Origin: Auriscalpium vulgare
Taxonomy: Eukaryota > Basidiomycota > Agaricomycetes > Russulales > Auriscalpiaceae
Length of the DNA stretch: 64,000 nucleotides
Direction: 5' to 3'
Assembly: GCA_019915015.1 (NCBI GenBank)
Contig: JAHBBC010000001.1
Coordinates: forward strand, 3,100,001 to 3,164,000
The translations under genes were made by a program, and so were the position numbers. Of the stretch, positions 35,701 through 42,078 are shown piece by piece (position 1 is the first letter of the stretch; every line of letters begins with the position of its first letter). The notes below the pieces were generated by a model that was given only the letters and a program-made list of their open reading frames with translations, was not told the DNA's origin and searched no databases.

Positions 35701-38700
35701 ATAAGATTGTCGGTCATCGTTACGATAAGCGCAGGAAGCAGATGCTCTACCTCATTCGTTGGGAGGGGTATTCGCCGCTATACGACTCATGGGCAACCGC
35801 CACGGATTTACGGAACGCACCCCAACGATTATTCTCTTACCGACGGGACGCGGGCTTGGCAGGTCCTGCTAAACGATGAAGCAGGATCGCCTCCATGTAT
35901 ATAATTTCTTCTGATTTTATTTCTTGATGTACTATTCATCGCTAAGAGCCCCGCCTTTTAATTCTATCTTACTTATTCTACGCGACGCGACTGCAGCACG
36001 TGACCCCGCCGGGCGCCACCGCCTCGAGGCGCGCTTAGACGGAGAACGGACGACTCGGGTCCCTCTTCTTTGTCTCGAACCATCACCTCGCCTCTACCCC
36101 GCCAAACGCAAATGTCGTCGTGGGCACAACCATCGTATGGTTGGGGAGCGGAAGCCGCTCCCACGCCCCCGCCGGCAGGGAAACTGCGAGACATTGCGCG
36201 TCGACGGCGCGCCGGAGACCCCAAGGCAGTTTACGATGAATCGGTCAAGCCATACAGCATAGTGACGTCCGGAGGATATCTCGCCGAAGTATACACGTCT
36301 TCAGTTCCAGGAGTTCAATGGGTGGGATTCGGAATGGATCCAACGCCGTGCGGACGCTCGCCGGTGCCCTTACCTTCACGAACTGCTTTACACGCGACTC
36401 CCCCATTTCGTTATCGATCGGACGGTCCAGACATTCCCATCGAATGGTGGGATTACAAACGACCTTGGCTGGCTTATCGCCCGCTGCCCAACGATAGCAC
36501 CAACGACGAGTGGGTGTATAACGATGAAGCGGACGGGAACGGCTTCGTACGTGTCGGCAACGACCGGTATCAATGCACTCCGAAGGCCTTATCGTGGTTA
36601 ACGGAGTACACAGGCCATATGATGCAGATCGGAGAGGCCATGCAGAAGTACTTGGGTTACGATGCGGCTCCACTACGTATCCCTGCCATGACCCGAGAGC
36701 CAGCGGTTAAAGGCGACCTCAAGAAACAACTCTCGATCATCCGTCGTTCTATGCACGAGTGGATGGCTTTCGTGGTATTTCTCGCAACTCATGCGGGTCA
36801 TGGCTGGGAAGCAATCCCTCTCCCCGTAGCTGGTTGGACCAATACGATCATCATTTGGCTTTCAGGAGAGCGCGTGGGCACCCTCATAGACTTTCATCTC
36901 CCTCGAATCACCTGGCCGAATGTTCAAGAACTATACCTTCATGGCGCGAACCCTCGGTATCTGTGGCACTTCGGGTTGGAGAAACCTGAGTTGGAAATGC
37001 TCAACCCTCGCAATCTGGGTGCGCGAGAAATCGGAGCGGTAACTCGTGAACGAGACAAACGCTTGCGCAAGTGGGAGAAAAACGCCGAGAACTTGAAGCA
37101 TAGGACAAACGAACTGCTCCGCAAAGACCGTATTCGAAAAGTCAGTGAAGTCCGTCGCTGGCACGAGCAGATGGATTCGGACGACCCCTCCACGAGGCGG
37201 TACATCGCAGCCAAGCACGTGAAGGATGGCGAGTACATGGGATGTGCGGTTCGGTTGAATCATCCTGAACCTGGGGACGGTACCGTGTTCGTCGACATAA
37301 CCGACTTCCGTGCGACCAAGGAGCTGCCGGGCGAATGGGAGATGCTGCCGCTTCCCGCCTATGACCAGGACGAAGAAGACGATTTCATCGAGTCTATATA
37401 CGGGAAGAACATCGGTCCCATGAGGCCGCCGGCCGATCCTCCAACCCCTTCAACTGCCGAGCCGCGCGCCTCATCGCCATCCGGGAAAGGGAAGCAGAGA
37501 GCACACGTCGACCCATCATCCCCACTCCGCGAAAGCGACGCGGATGTTGAACATCAGCTGCATCAAGAAGAGGCCGACGTTCAAACCGCCATTCGTGTCT
37601 CTCTCCAAACTCTCCATCACGGGCCTGGAGAAAGTTCGTCGCAACGTGCCTCATCGGACGTGGTTATGGAGGACAGAACTGGACAGTCCGGTTCTGCGAA
37701 GAAGGATAGCTCTTCTTCATCCTCCCGAGGACCAACCACGCCCATCGAGACACGCGGACGTAAAAGACCTCGAGAGGACAGCTCTCTCGAGGGTGGATCG
37801 AGCGCTCGATCTCTTCTTGATCGTCTGACGGGTCCCACATCAATGGTTGAGAGTATATCGAGAGAATTTGACACTCCAAAAGTTCCAACGTTGCTGGCTC
37901 GCATGTCCCACGGAATTTCTGTTAAGCCCGCATCTTTGTTGTCGCGGTTGGATACAGTGCCCACGACTTCACTGATGGACAGAATATCCGAAACGCGCGG
38001 CGATCGGTCGACGGCCATGGACACCGAGCCTGTTTCCCCCGCTCCGGCCAACGTCAGCTTAGAGGAGCAGCCCGTCACTGTTAATACGGAAGTGTACGGG
38101 CCATCTTCACCGCTGCATGGGGTCGCTACGTTCTCAGCGGCTATCTTACGTCCCTCGGAGACTCCGTTGTCCATCCCGCCCACCTCTCCCATCCTTACGG
38201 GGCATATTCACTTGCTGTCGCGCTCGAAACTGCGAGTAGCGATGTGGAGAGATGCCTGCACTGCACCGTGGCCAGACGTGATTGCCTTCATGCTCAGCAA
38301 AGGCATTTCCTTCCGATGGAGCTATCCAAAGAGTCGTTTACCGCGGCCACTCCCAATCCTGCCGGACAGCTGGGCGGCGTACGCGCACGTCAACCTCACC
38401 CAAGTTCGTTGGTGGGAGGCACGCGCCAACATCTGGGACGCGTACCTCGCGACTGTGCGCGACCTCATGACACAGCCTAACGCACGCATGTTCCTCCAAG
38501 CGGGTGGCATTTCTTGGAGGCTTGCCCTTCAATTTGGGCCTCCTAGCCTGTTGGAGGATGCGGGTACGGGGCCTTCGCGGCTAGTAACGGAATATGGCAT
38601 TGGCGACGCGACTACCACTCCAGTTCCTAGCTGCTTCGACCGCACGACCCCATCGGAGGTAGATCGGCTGTATGGAGGAAAGAGCGGACGAAGCCTTTGG

Positions 38701-40846
38701 CCGAGACAGAAGGACTTCTTGGACAGTCGCGCATGGAACGGTGAATGGTCATGGTCCAACGAAGTCTGGTTCACCACACGTCTGAACAATCTCTCCGCGG
38801 CGAAGCAAGACCTCACCCTCACGCCGACACAGTGGACTAAGGAACTGCGTAATGCCTTGCGCCCAGCTGAACGACGTGCACTGGACGGTGTAGGCTCGGA
38901 AGCACATGCAGAAGGCCAGATCAACGCGGACCCCGACATCGCAGCCCTGGGAATCCTCGACTTGGGCGCGCTGCAGGCCTCTTGGGACAATTCGAGCGAA
39001 GCTTCCAACGCCGAGACTGGGGGGGCTTTGTGACGGGAGAAAGAGGCCCGGAGGTAACGCGGGCAGAAGGTCATCAGTCTCGACGCAGGACGCTATTAGA
39101 TTACTGTACAATAGATTAGATTAGTCGGAGTTTCAAGATGTCTGTAAGTATATAAGTCGTGTACTGACAGCATCGTGCATCATCAATACAACGTGTTTCT
39201 TTTTCCTTCTCTTTTTCTCGTCTCTTCGTCCTCCTCAATTCTCTTCAAGTCTCCCTCAAGCAAAGTAGTTGCTAGTCGACTACGAGAATCGACGACGCGA
39301 CGACGCGACGAGTCACGAGCGCGTGAGGCTTCTCGAGCGCCAACAGCGCGCCCACAGAACCACACACGCGCGACGCACTTGGGCCGTCGGCGCCTCGCCC
39401 TTCTCTCTCTCGAGCTAGTCACCAGGAGGAAGCCTCCTAACGACTGAGCTCCCGCTCGGGCCTTGCGCCTACGGGCGTGATCACATCTCCTCGCCCTCCA
39501 CTCCTTCCGTGCTACGGAGGAGGTCTGTCAACACGGGGAAGCCCCGTACCGACAGGACAACACACCTTTGGTTCCTCCCTGGGCTCGTCTCTCGCCCGTC
39601 CTACGCCCGAATCTCGAGACTCACCTATCAGAGGCGTCTCAGAAGGTATGTTTTGCTATTTGATTGTCTGAGTCATGCTGATCATGCCCTAGGCTGTCAA
39701 GAAGTTTACTCTACTTGCTGATGACAGTGACGACGTCCCGAATCTGAAGAAGAAAGGGTATCATGAGTTCACTCTGTACAAGAAAGACTGGGAGAAGCTC
39801 TCACTTATGCATGCAGTTCTTCGTGTAAGCTGCAATCATCTGATTTATTTCATCATCTAATCCTTTCGTAGGAAGCTGCAGAGGCTCAGCAGGTCTTCTC
39901 TGCAGCATCTCATCCCACACTCTGGCGGGCCATCCCTGCTCTCGAGTTCCTGCAGAGCAGCTGGAAGGAGATGTCAAGGAAGCCGGAGTATGCTGAGATG
40001 GCTGATCATATTCATGCTGGGCTTCAGAACTTGGAGAAGTGGTATCGCTCCACAGATGACTCATCTGCATACTTCATGGCTTTAGGTATGTCTTTCATAT
40101 CTTTCTCCAGTTCAAATTTCTAATATCCAGCAGCTTTGGACCCCAATATCAAGACAGAGTATACTGCTGCAAAGTGGGACTCAGAAAGTCATCAAGAGGC
40201 TCTGGTAAAGTTTGAAAATACAGTGCGTCTCTGCTCTCTCATGTTGCTGTCACATCTCAACGGTCAATCCTTATTAGTATGATGCATATTATCACCCTAC
40301 GACTGTGGCAAATCCAGTTGCCTCATCGTCTCAGAAACCTCGTGGTACGTGCTTAATATTGGCCTAAGTAAGTCAAATGTGCGCATACTCACTTATCCTT
40401 AGCCCCAGCTCAGTATGGCTCTGCCTGGATGCGAGCTGCGATACAGGCTCGTCAAGCAGATGATCTTGCGCAAGATGATCCGCATCACGAGTTGCGCCGA
40501 TATCTTGACAGTCCACTGTCAAACGAAGTTGATGATGTAGTTGGGTGGTGGGGTGTAAGTCGTCTTTTATCTGGCTTGATTTACTCTCGCTCAGACTTCT
40601 ATATAGTTGCATCAGGATGAGTTTCCTACCCTCTCCCGGATGGCTCGGGACATCCTTCCCATCCAAGCATCTGCCACGTCCTCGGAGAGAGCTTTCTCTG
40701 CTGGGAGTCAAGATGACACCAAGTGGAGGAACCGTCTTGACCCTAAGACCTTTAAGGCCTTGCAGCTTCTGAAGAGTGCATATCGCCAGGGTCATATTTC
40801 TGCGGTTACTGAAGCTGGAAAGTATATTGCTTCTTATGATGATTAA
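23745..40846 (+). CDS. hAT family transposase with BED-type zinc finger, interrupted by a Ty3 retrotransposon
   Basis: Cut-and-paste transposase acting in the nucleus. ATG at 23745 in a gccATGG context. Exon 1 (23745-24168) is basic (KRKRAMSSVKR). Exon 2 (24221-24519) is an almost pure Asp/Glu tract. A long C-rich intron leads to exon 3 (from 25413) with the BED finger (WCTIC, KCWFKGSSSTLRTHIRRHP). The catalytic core carries ISATIDCWTSKSGDPYLSV and WLTADSASNNDT. The exon ending FLDRILYLEK stops at the splice donor hit by the retrotransposon (27116-39641). Coding resumes at 39693 (AVKKFTLLADD) and finishes with the hAT dimerisation domain (DEFPTLSRMARDILPIQ, SATSSERAFSAG) and stop at 40846. 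All reading frames on both sides are open, so only the insertion breaks it. Confidence 0.9.
24520..25412 (+). other. Oversized (893-nt) strongly C-rich intron in the hAT transposase
   Basis: Donor gtaagc at 24520 and acceptor ttcttgtag at 25412, with a gtgctaatc branch site, join GAG to GCCAACCG in frame. The interior is extremely cytosine-rich on the plus strand with irregular cgccgtctccc-type repeats and almost no purine runs. That is unlike any other intron here, nearly all of which are below 70 nt. Confidence 0.75.
27111..27115. repeat. 5-bp target-site duplication, left copy (GAAGG)
   Basis: GAAGG directly before the left LTR; repeated at 39642-39646 after the right LTR. A 5-bp duplication is standard for Ty3/Gypsy integrases. 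Confidence 0.95.
27116..27728 (+). repeat. Left (5') LTR, 613 bp
   Basis: Starts TGTGACGGGAG and ends GGCGTCTCA. Contains a TATATAA at 27236-27242 that could be the U3 promoter. Same length as the right LTR and no mismatch noticed. Short ORFs inside are LTR sequence read by chance and occur in both copies. Confidence 0.97.
27801..28808 (+). CDS. Retrotransposon ORF1, 335 aa, Gag N-terminal part
   Basis: First ORF after the left LTR, ATG at 27801. Polar, with helical stretches (PSLEARVEALISAPLSQRYI, LDLAWEILVHRLSLAVKHLE) and a Pro/Ser-rich acidic tail (IRDEPEEASDREIRVKEE). No enzyme motif. From about 28742 the coherent coding signal leaves this frame and continues one frame back (HPPFRKAGDFFERFNKPS), then shifts once more near 28990 into the main Gag frame. 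ORF1 is therefore probably the first part of a longer Gag polyprotein rather than a separate protein, with either indels or recoding between. It would form part of the virus-like particle. Confidence 0.7.
   Translation: MPPPSPSHLQTPSRAATLDYSFTPRRAGEVKAQSRHLPAAPQSEEDITLDNASRAEIADSIYAKFRTSPDDYEPSLEARVEALISAPLSQRYILRDGPLLPVGSEQYSLKSHALWPAIGVAAELQDLISQLYALLDPPRSSFVIDYNNHLIVALRGSRTLNELDLAWEILVHRLSLAVKHLEKAREEIVGSVRIASPATTTQSETVRLHGLSTLNVLKEYLQRPALRERMDQFIMDLLRTNAQALPHEVWPLPDNFLDEVIAAESQPPPRTLAPSPRQNTLITPPRIRDEPEEASDREIRVKEERTRLSSESNILGTKALRQEPQVGLVLLYLRS
29041..32427 (+). CDS. gag: Retrotransposon Gag-protease
   Basis: Structural and processing polyprotein of the virus-like particle. The frame is open from about 28873 without a stop. 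In order: a leader, a 100-residue collagen-like Gly-Pro-Gly tract (29590-29900, units such as PPGGPPG), the retrotransposon Gag core (LPSWDGNKHTAIAYFADVQE, VFLGRQWQLERNMEFTEMF) and a CX2CX4HX4C zinc knuckle CKLCGSKHHWDREC at about 30850. An aspartic protease follows at about 31440 (LRLDSCADISLLSKSTYD, then VPILLGEDFH). The protease triad reads D-S-C where D-S/T-G is usual. The ORF ends 75 bases after the start of the overlapping Pol frame, so Pol is presumably made by a -1 frameshift. Confidence 0.9.
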   Translation: MQRTPEADTSSKEVATYLAPSMYNAETGSVSAMPYKRNLYAQPPLQPAFSLDAMGVKTQPITQGLPDRQTPPHLRSANLNNFATQPTRVERTVNFEERVPWDKRMARDNGDEFPTGPSSSLPLLKGEWPRSSPPKPDQQNLTPPWGSNFPFAPRRNTLVTGFPSKPDPLPEDPSAGYSNHGDSAEPPGGGVPGGGPPGWPPSLGGAGGSGGGPPGGPPGFPGGGPPGGYPGMPGGGGGPPGGGLPGNFPGYPGGMPPGGPYGPPGGGGPPGGPPGGGGGPPPGWGYPWQWHGYPNNPQGNLNLGPRLKEELRPDHLPSWDGNKHTAIAYFADVQELAVMNESLPAAMGRWLWTQLKDNSRVKRWWIQVSRRMKTYMMANHLNWLNGLKSVFLGRQWQLERNMEFTEMFFRQKGHEREMPEDYLQRRIMYARALLNTDNGGPEEAQIVLRNVPSSWMTTLNVPLPLSTDDLTRRAQDNALALIAASRNSSDLVSKEEIPQLVRQAIREENARPFRPRAFRGRNDRGQASVHLASGNGDEAEEAEFPIVNEDDEENLSAPDQVDPAVSAQVFATLVKRQRAPPKGGYPFPKADGTKSLVKPPPSPCKLCGSKHHWDRECPHWPTYVKKKEVNLLSAGLESDRSPEDELMYNTLFEAYLMEAISSAYIVSRQSEWSEADHETIEMRSIEKQADIGQEIPSVREVLTARTRGNLEKIARTPSPTVEEVEDEYYTQLRLHGRPSPSDGSLMERIEALQAETPEMEIIKLKRKRTSIPGMSAVGVSVVSMRGRIMIPSGPLRDLRLDSCADISLLSKSTYDQLVNPPALRQGLKLKLVQLTAKEASLHGYVMLPIFVHTVDGRELQLEVEAYVVSNMSVPILLGEDFHQAYELAVERNLESGTRVYFEGRKYEVLAERVQESNGKEARIAKRVLGAPLARFILAKAHRRNKAKRRVLRKDAEGPRSVRVSSDVKIPPHSVKRVQVSASFTDERTWMVEKSMVASSRAPVFVVPNTLLNQSSPYLPVANTSAHPKMLRKGEVVGHLVDPAKFLDAPGSVENSEALANHASVLKQLVHANLNLQSEVRDAEVRVAPERPTEAVEPEPQEEEIWGPKLLKCPIQPYGHLKTWKSSSM
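32352..35879 (+). CDS. pol: Retrotransposon Pol: reverse transcriptase, RNase H, integrase, chromodomain
   Basis: Copies and integrates the element. In the -1 frame relative to Gag; the frame opens with a TTG, not ATG, supporting expression by frameshift. Reverse transcriptase: PSVSPWSAPVVIVYR, FCVDYRKLNAVT and the YIDD active site at 33012-33023. RNase H: YRLYTDASGDGLGV (about 33445), ATEREALAAKEGL, VTDHAALQWA. Integrase: HHCC finger ending CDTCDVCQKIK (about 34680), DDE core with LDLVTGLPW, VSDRDPRWTSDFW and HPQHDGQTEIVNQ. A C-terminal chromodomain (YHVDKIVGHRYDKRRKQMLY, LIRWEGYSPLYDSW; about 35690-35790) marks it as a chromovirus and would target chromatin marks. All key residues are present and there is no stop. 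Confidence 0.97.
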   Translation: MGPKTAEVPDPTIWPSQDMEELLDVGQLPEELRERAWEMLRRRQRAFGFDGRLGKHQSRVHIRTEDGQVPIAVPMYGSSPAKRMVIEEQLNVWFEQGVIEPSVSPWSAPVVIVYRNNKPRFCVDYRKLNAVTVPDEFPIPRQSEILSSLSGSQVLSSLDALAGFTQLEMAPEDVEKTAFRTHKGLFQFLRMPFGLRNGPSIFQRVMQEILSPYLWLFCLVYIDDIVVYSRSYEEHIEHLDKVLGAIEKSGITLSPKKCHLFYSSIILLGHKVSRLGLSTHKQKVEAILKMPRPTKVAELRTFLGMAVYFSAFIPHYATLATPLFSLTRKGAAWNWRAEHERAFEEIKKALSRAPVLAHPEMGKPYRLYTDASGDGLGVTLQQVQIMALKDLKGTRTYERVRRAYELGKPVPKLTTTLSSKIIDCDYESSWGSSFEDTTVQVERVVGYWSRTFKPAERNYSATEREALAAKEGLVKFQPFIEGERILLVTDHAALQWAKTYENNNRRLGAWGTVFSAYAPGLEIIHRPGRVHSNVDPISRLLEGVPSYITPNDEDSPALTLAKLSESPLRGNSVGELEKSVQLVLTDWNDGLFNPPHHCFQVTTRSYKTASKNLDSERATKDYFSGEPSLEADTGEIRASDLSEHIDLYDKQRAWEAANPPPTIHVHMDKSYLQSFLQGYKADAAFKQRWESTSTSPDSWDAGQRYFKDEKGLLYFRDADFQPRLCVPKSLRASLLLQAHESPFESAHAGAEKLWQLMSGKFFWPSMKKDVQRFCDTCDVCQKIKHRNFTKFGRLIPNPVPRRPYESVSLDLVTGLPWSLEFNAVLVTVDRMSKHAQFIPTTTGLTAEGFAKLFVNHVICRFGVPDNIVSDRDPRWTSDFWKGVSKALKTRMSLSSSHHPQHDGQTEIVNQKLEIMLRAYVATDKTSWAEWLPLLEHAYNNLPHSSTGMSPHFVLYGFQPKSSLDFAQAEGAEAAPQDALLNDRSDDFVRLMQYHRESARMALARAQLKQSESYNKGRRELEFKVGDQVLVNPHSLEWLESKGEGSKLVQRAVGPFEVQERINPKVYRLRLPDNYPGSNVLNLEHLRLYRPSDPEFGHRTVLPDTRSDKPASEEYHVDKIVGHRYDKRRKQMLYLIRWEGYSPLYDSWATATDLRNAPQRLFSYRRDAGLAGPAKR
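32358..32364 (+). promoter_or_regulatory. Candidate -1 ribosomal frameshift site (CCCAAAA)
   Basis: The heptamer C CCA AAA has the canonical X XXY YYZ form in the Gag frame and lies in the 76-nt overlap between Gag-protease and Pol. Slipping back one base continues directly into TAEVPDPTIWPSQ and the Pol ORF. A downstream stem or pseudoknot was not established. Confidence 0.6.
36112..39033 (+). CDS. Retrotransposon third ORF, 973 aa, function unknown
   Basis: A long intact ORF between pol and the right LTR, ATG at 36112 (gcaaATGTCG). No recognised domain and no obvious signal peptide or membrane segment, so it does not look like an envelope. The N-terminal third is Trp-rich and ordered-looking (IPIEWWDYKRPWLAYRP, MHEWMAFVVFLATHAGHGW). 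Then come a basic coiled-coil stretch (RERDKRLRKWEKNAENLKHR), a long Ser/Pro/acidic linker, and a second Trp-rich domain (SWRLALQFGPPSLLE, SLWPRQKDFLDSRAW, SWSNEVWFTTRLNNL). The stop codon is formed by the first bases of the right LTR (TTG TGA), and the G-rich polypurine tract is coding. How it is translated, 230 bases after the pol stop, is not evident. Confidence 0.85.
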   Translation: MSSWAQPSYGWGAEAAPTPPPAGKLRDIARRRRAGDPKAVYDESVKPYSIVTSGGYLAEVYTSSVPGVQWVGFGMDPTPCGRSPVPLPSRTALHATPPFRYRSDGPDIPIEWWDYKRPWLAYRPLPNDSTNDEWVYNDEADGNGFVRVGNDRYQCTPKALSWLTEYTGHMMQIGEAMQKYLGYDAAPLRIPAMTREPAVKGDLKKQLSIIRRSMHEWMAFVVFLATHAGHGWEAIPLPVAGWTNTIIIWLSGERVGTLIDFHLPRITWPNVQELYLHGANPRYLWHFGLEKPELEMLNPRNLGAREIGAVTRERDKRLRKWEKNAENLKHRTNELLRKDRIRKVSEVRRWHEQMDSDDPSTRRYIAAKHVKDGEYMGCAVRLNHPEPGDGTVFVDITDFRATKELPGEWEMLPLPAYDQDEEDDFIESIYGKNIGPMRPPADPPTPSTAEPRASSPSGKGKQRAHVDPSSPLRESDADVEHQLHQEEADVQTAIRVSLQTLHHGPGESSSQRASSDVVMEDRTGQSGSAKKDSSSSSSRGPTTPIETRGRKRPREDSSLEGGSSARSLLDRLTGPTSMVESISREFDTPKVPTLLARMSHGISVKPASLLSRLDTVPTTSLMDRISETRGDRSTAMDTEPVSPAPANVSLEEQPVTVNTEVYGPSSPLHGVATFSAAILRPSETPLSIPPTSPILTGHIHLLSRSKLRVAMWRDACTAPWPDVIAFMLSKGISFRWSYPKSRLPRPLPILPDSWAAYAHVNLTQVRWWEARANIWDAYLATVRDLMTQPNARMFLQAGGISWRLALQFGPPSLLEDAGTGPSRLVTEYGIGDATTTPVPSCFDRTTPSEVDRLYGGKSGRSLWPRQKDFLDSRAWNGEWSWSNEVWFTTRLNNLSAAKQDLTLTPTQWTKELRNALRPAERRALDGVGSEAHAEGQINADPDIAALGILDLGALQASWDNSSEASNAETGGAL
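39029..39641 (+). repeat. Right (3') LTR, 613 bp
   Basis: Same sequence and length as the left LTR as far as I can compare by eye. It is preceded by a G7 run (about 39019-39025) that could be the polypurine tract and followed by the GAAGG duplication. Confidence 0.97.
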
Positions 40847-40924
40847 GCTATGTAGTGCTGATCCTAGCTACCTACTAGAGCAATAACATATGTCCTTCTT
40901 GTGTTTCTAATTGTAAAATAAGCC

Positions 40925-41099
40925 ATATTTGCATTGGTTCTTGGTTCGAACCAGGTCTGAACCAGAACTGAACCAGCCGAACCGGTTCGGTGTGGTTCGG
41001 TTCGGGGTTCAGGGATTTAGGAGAACCGGACCAACGGTCCGGTTCAGGGTTCGAAAAATTTGGGCCCGAACCGAACTGAACCGAACCGCATCAACACTA
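40925..41099. repeat. hAT right subterminal repeat array and terminal inverted repeat
   Basis: Dense ggttcgg/gaaccg motifs, with a perfect palindrome of 10-bp arms around AAC at 41023-41045 (starting gaaccggacc). A block of about 60 bp (40994-41056) aligns in direct orientation with the left end (23514-23575). Confidence 0.8.
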
Positions 41100-41107
41100 C
41101 CCACGAC

Positions 41108-41939
41108 TGGTCCTTCCTACGCGACGTGTTTACAACGGCGGCCAAACTGCGTATACTTTCCTTTTCTACCGCGGACCGTCTCCCGTCGATGGAAGACATG
41201 GAATACCTTGGCCTTCCACATGAATCGCTTCCTCGTTTAGAGACGTTGCGATGCCCGGTCGAGTACCTAGCATCTTTGATCGCAGGACGCCCGGTGTCAG
41301 ATGTCGAAATCATCTCGCCCGCTCGTGTCACTCCGTTCATTGACGAACTGGGTCGATTGCGCCACACGGACATGTATTCAATATTGAAGAAATCGTCAGC
41401 GCCGATTCGTGTGCTGTGCGTCGAGATTGAAGCCGTTTTCCGGGGTTATATCCCGCGTTTGACTTGTCTTGATACTCTCACTCTGTACGCTGTTGTTGTA
41501 AGCCTTTTAATGCAGTTCAGCTTGCCCAATAACTGATGCTGAAATGTCGTTTCAGCCGCACTTGGACTTCGAGAATCTGAGCGACATCCCGATGAATTCT
41601 ACTGTGCGAGCCGTTCATCTTCGTCTTGACCACGGACCTGGAAGGCGCAACAAAACGCTGTCGATGACCGGATATGACCTTGCGCGAGAGTCCACGCTCC
41701 TCAGCACTTTGGAGAAAGCTTTCCCGCAGGCGTCAGTTTTTTCCTTCTGTTACCACATGGAATGGCGCAGAGGAGAGGAGAAGCGGGAGTGGCGTCCAGT
41801 GGTCCTCGCGAAGGACCATTTGAAGCACGCCGTCGTGGAGTCGGGAAACAGAGTACGGGATTTCGGGCGTTGCCTGGAAGGCGTTTTCGAAAAGGAGCTC
41901 CCGTATCATCTGCGCCGTGTATACGATTCTCACGTATGA
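41108..41939 (+). pseudogene. 3' half of the F-box-like gene split by the hAT insertion
   Basis: Continues the frame of the 5' half directly after the duplicated CCCACGAC: WSFLRDVFTTAAKLRILSFS, SLPRLETLRCPVEYLASLIAG, LTCLDTLTLYAVV, then a 58-nt intron (41498-41555) and PHLDFENLSDIP to a TGA at 41937-41939. Leucine-rich repeats of the irregular fungal F-box type run through it. It has no start or promoter of its own other than hAT sequence, so it is very likely silent or makes only an aberrant transcript. Confidence 0.8.
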
Positions 41940-42078
41940 GCGCTGGAGACGGCGGGAGGGAGGAGGAAATTGATGTCAAGGACGCTGATGCGCTGATGGG
42001 CAAGTCACATTGACATGATGTACATAGTTTGTATCGGACTTCGTTTTCCAAGAAGCATGTAGGCCACTTTGAGTACCT

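Larger units (their letters stand above)
27116..39641 (+). mobile_element. Ty3/Gypsy chromovirus LTR retrotransposon, 12,526 bp, complete
   Basis: 613-bp LTRs at both ends (TGTGACGG...GGCGTCTCA), 5-bp GAAGG duplication, then plus-strand ORFs in order: gag-like N-terminal ORF, Gag with zinc knuckle and protease, Pol (reverse transcriptase, RNase H, integrase, chromodomain) and a large extra ORF. I found no difference between the two LTRs when comparing them by eye, so the copy is young. It sits inside the hAT transposase gene in the same orientation. Confidence 0.97.
23449..41099 (+). mobile_element. hAT DNA transposon, 17,651 bp including a nested retrotransposon
   Basis: Begins TAGTGTTGCTGCGGT and ends with the near-perfect inverse (ATGCGG... 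reading in, CAACACTA at 41092-41099), flanked by the 8-bp duplication CCCACGAC. It encodes a multi-exon hAT transposase in plus orientation. Without the 12.5-kb retroelement and one copy of its 5-bp duplication the element is about 5.1 kb, a normal autonomous hAT size. The element inserted inside an F-box-like gene without loss of any host base. Confidence 0.95.

Noticed and set aside
36112..39033. Envelope protein gene
   Set aside because: Position fits, but no signal peptide, transmembrane segment or furin-like site is visible.
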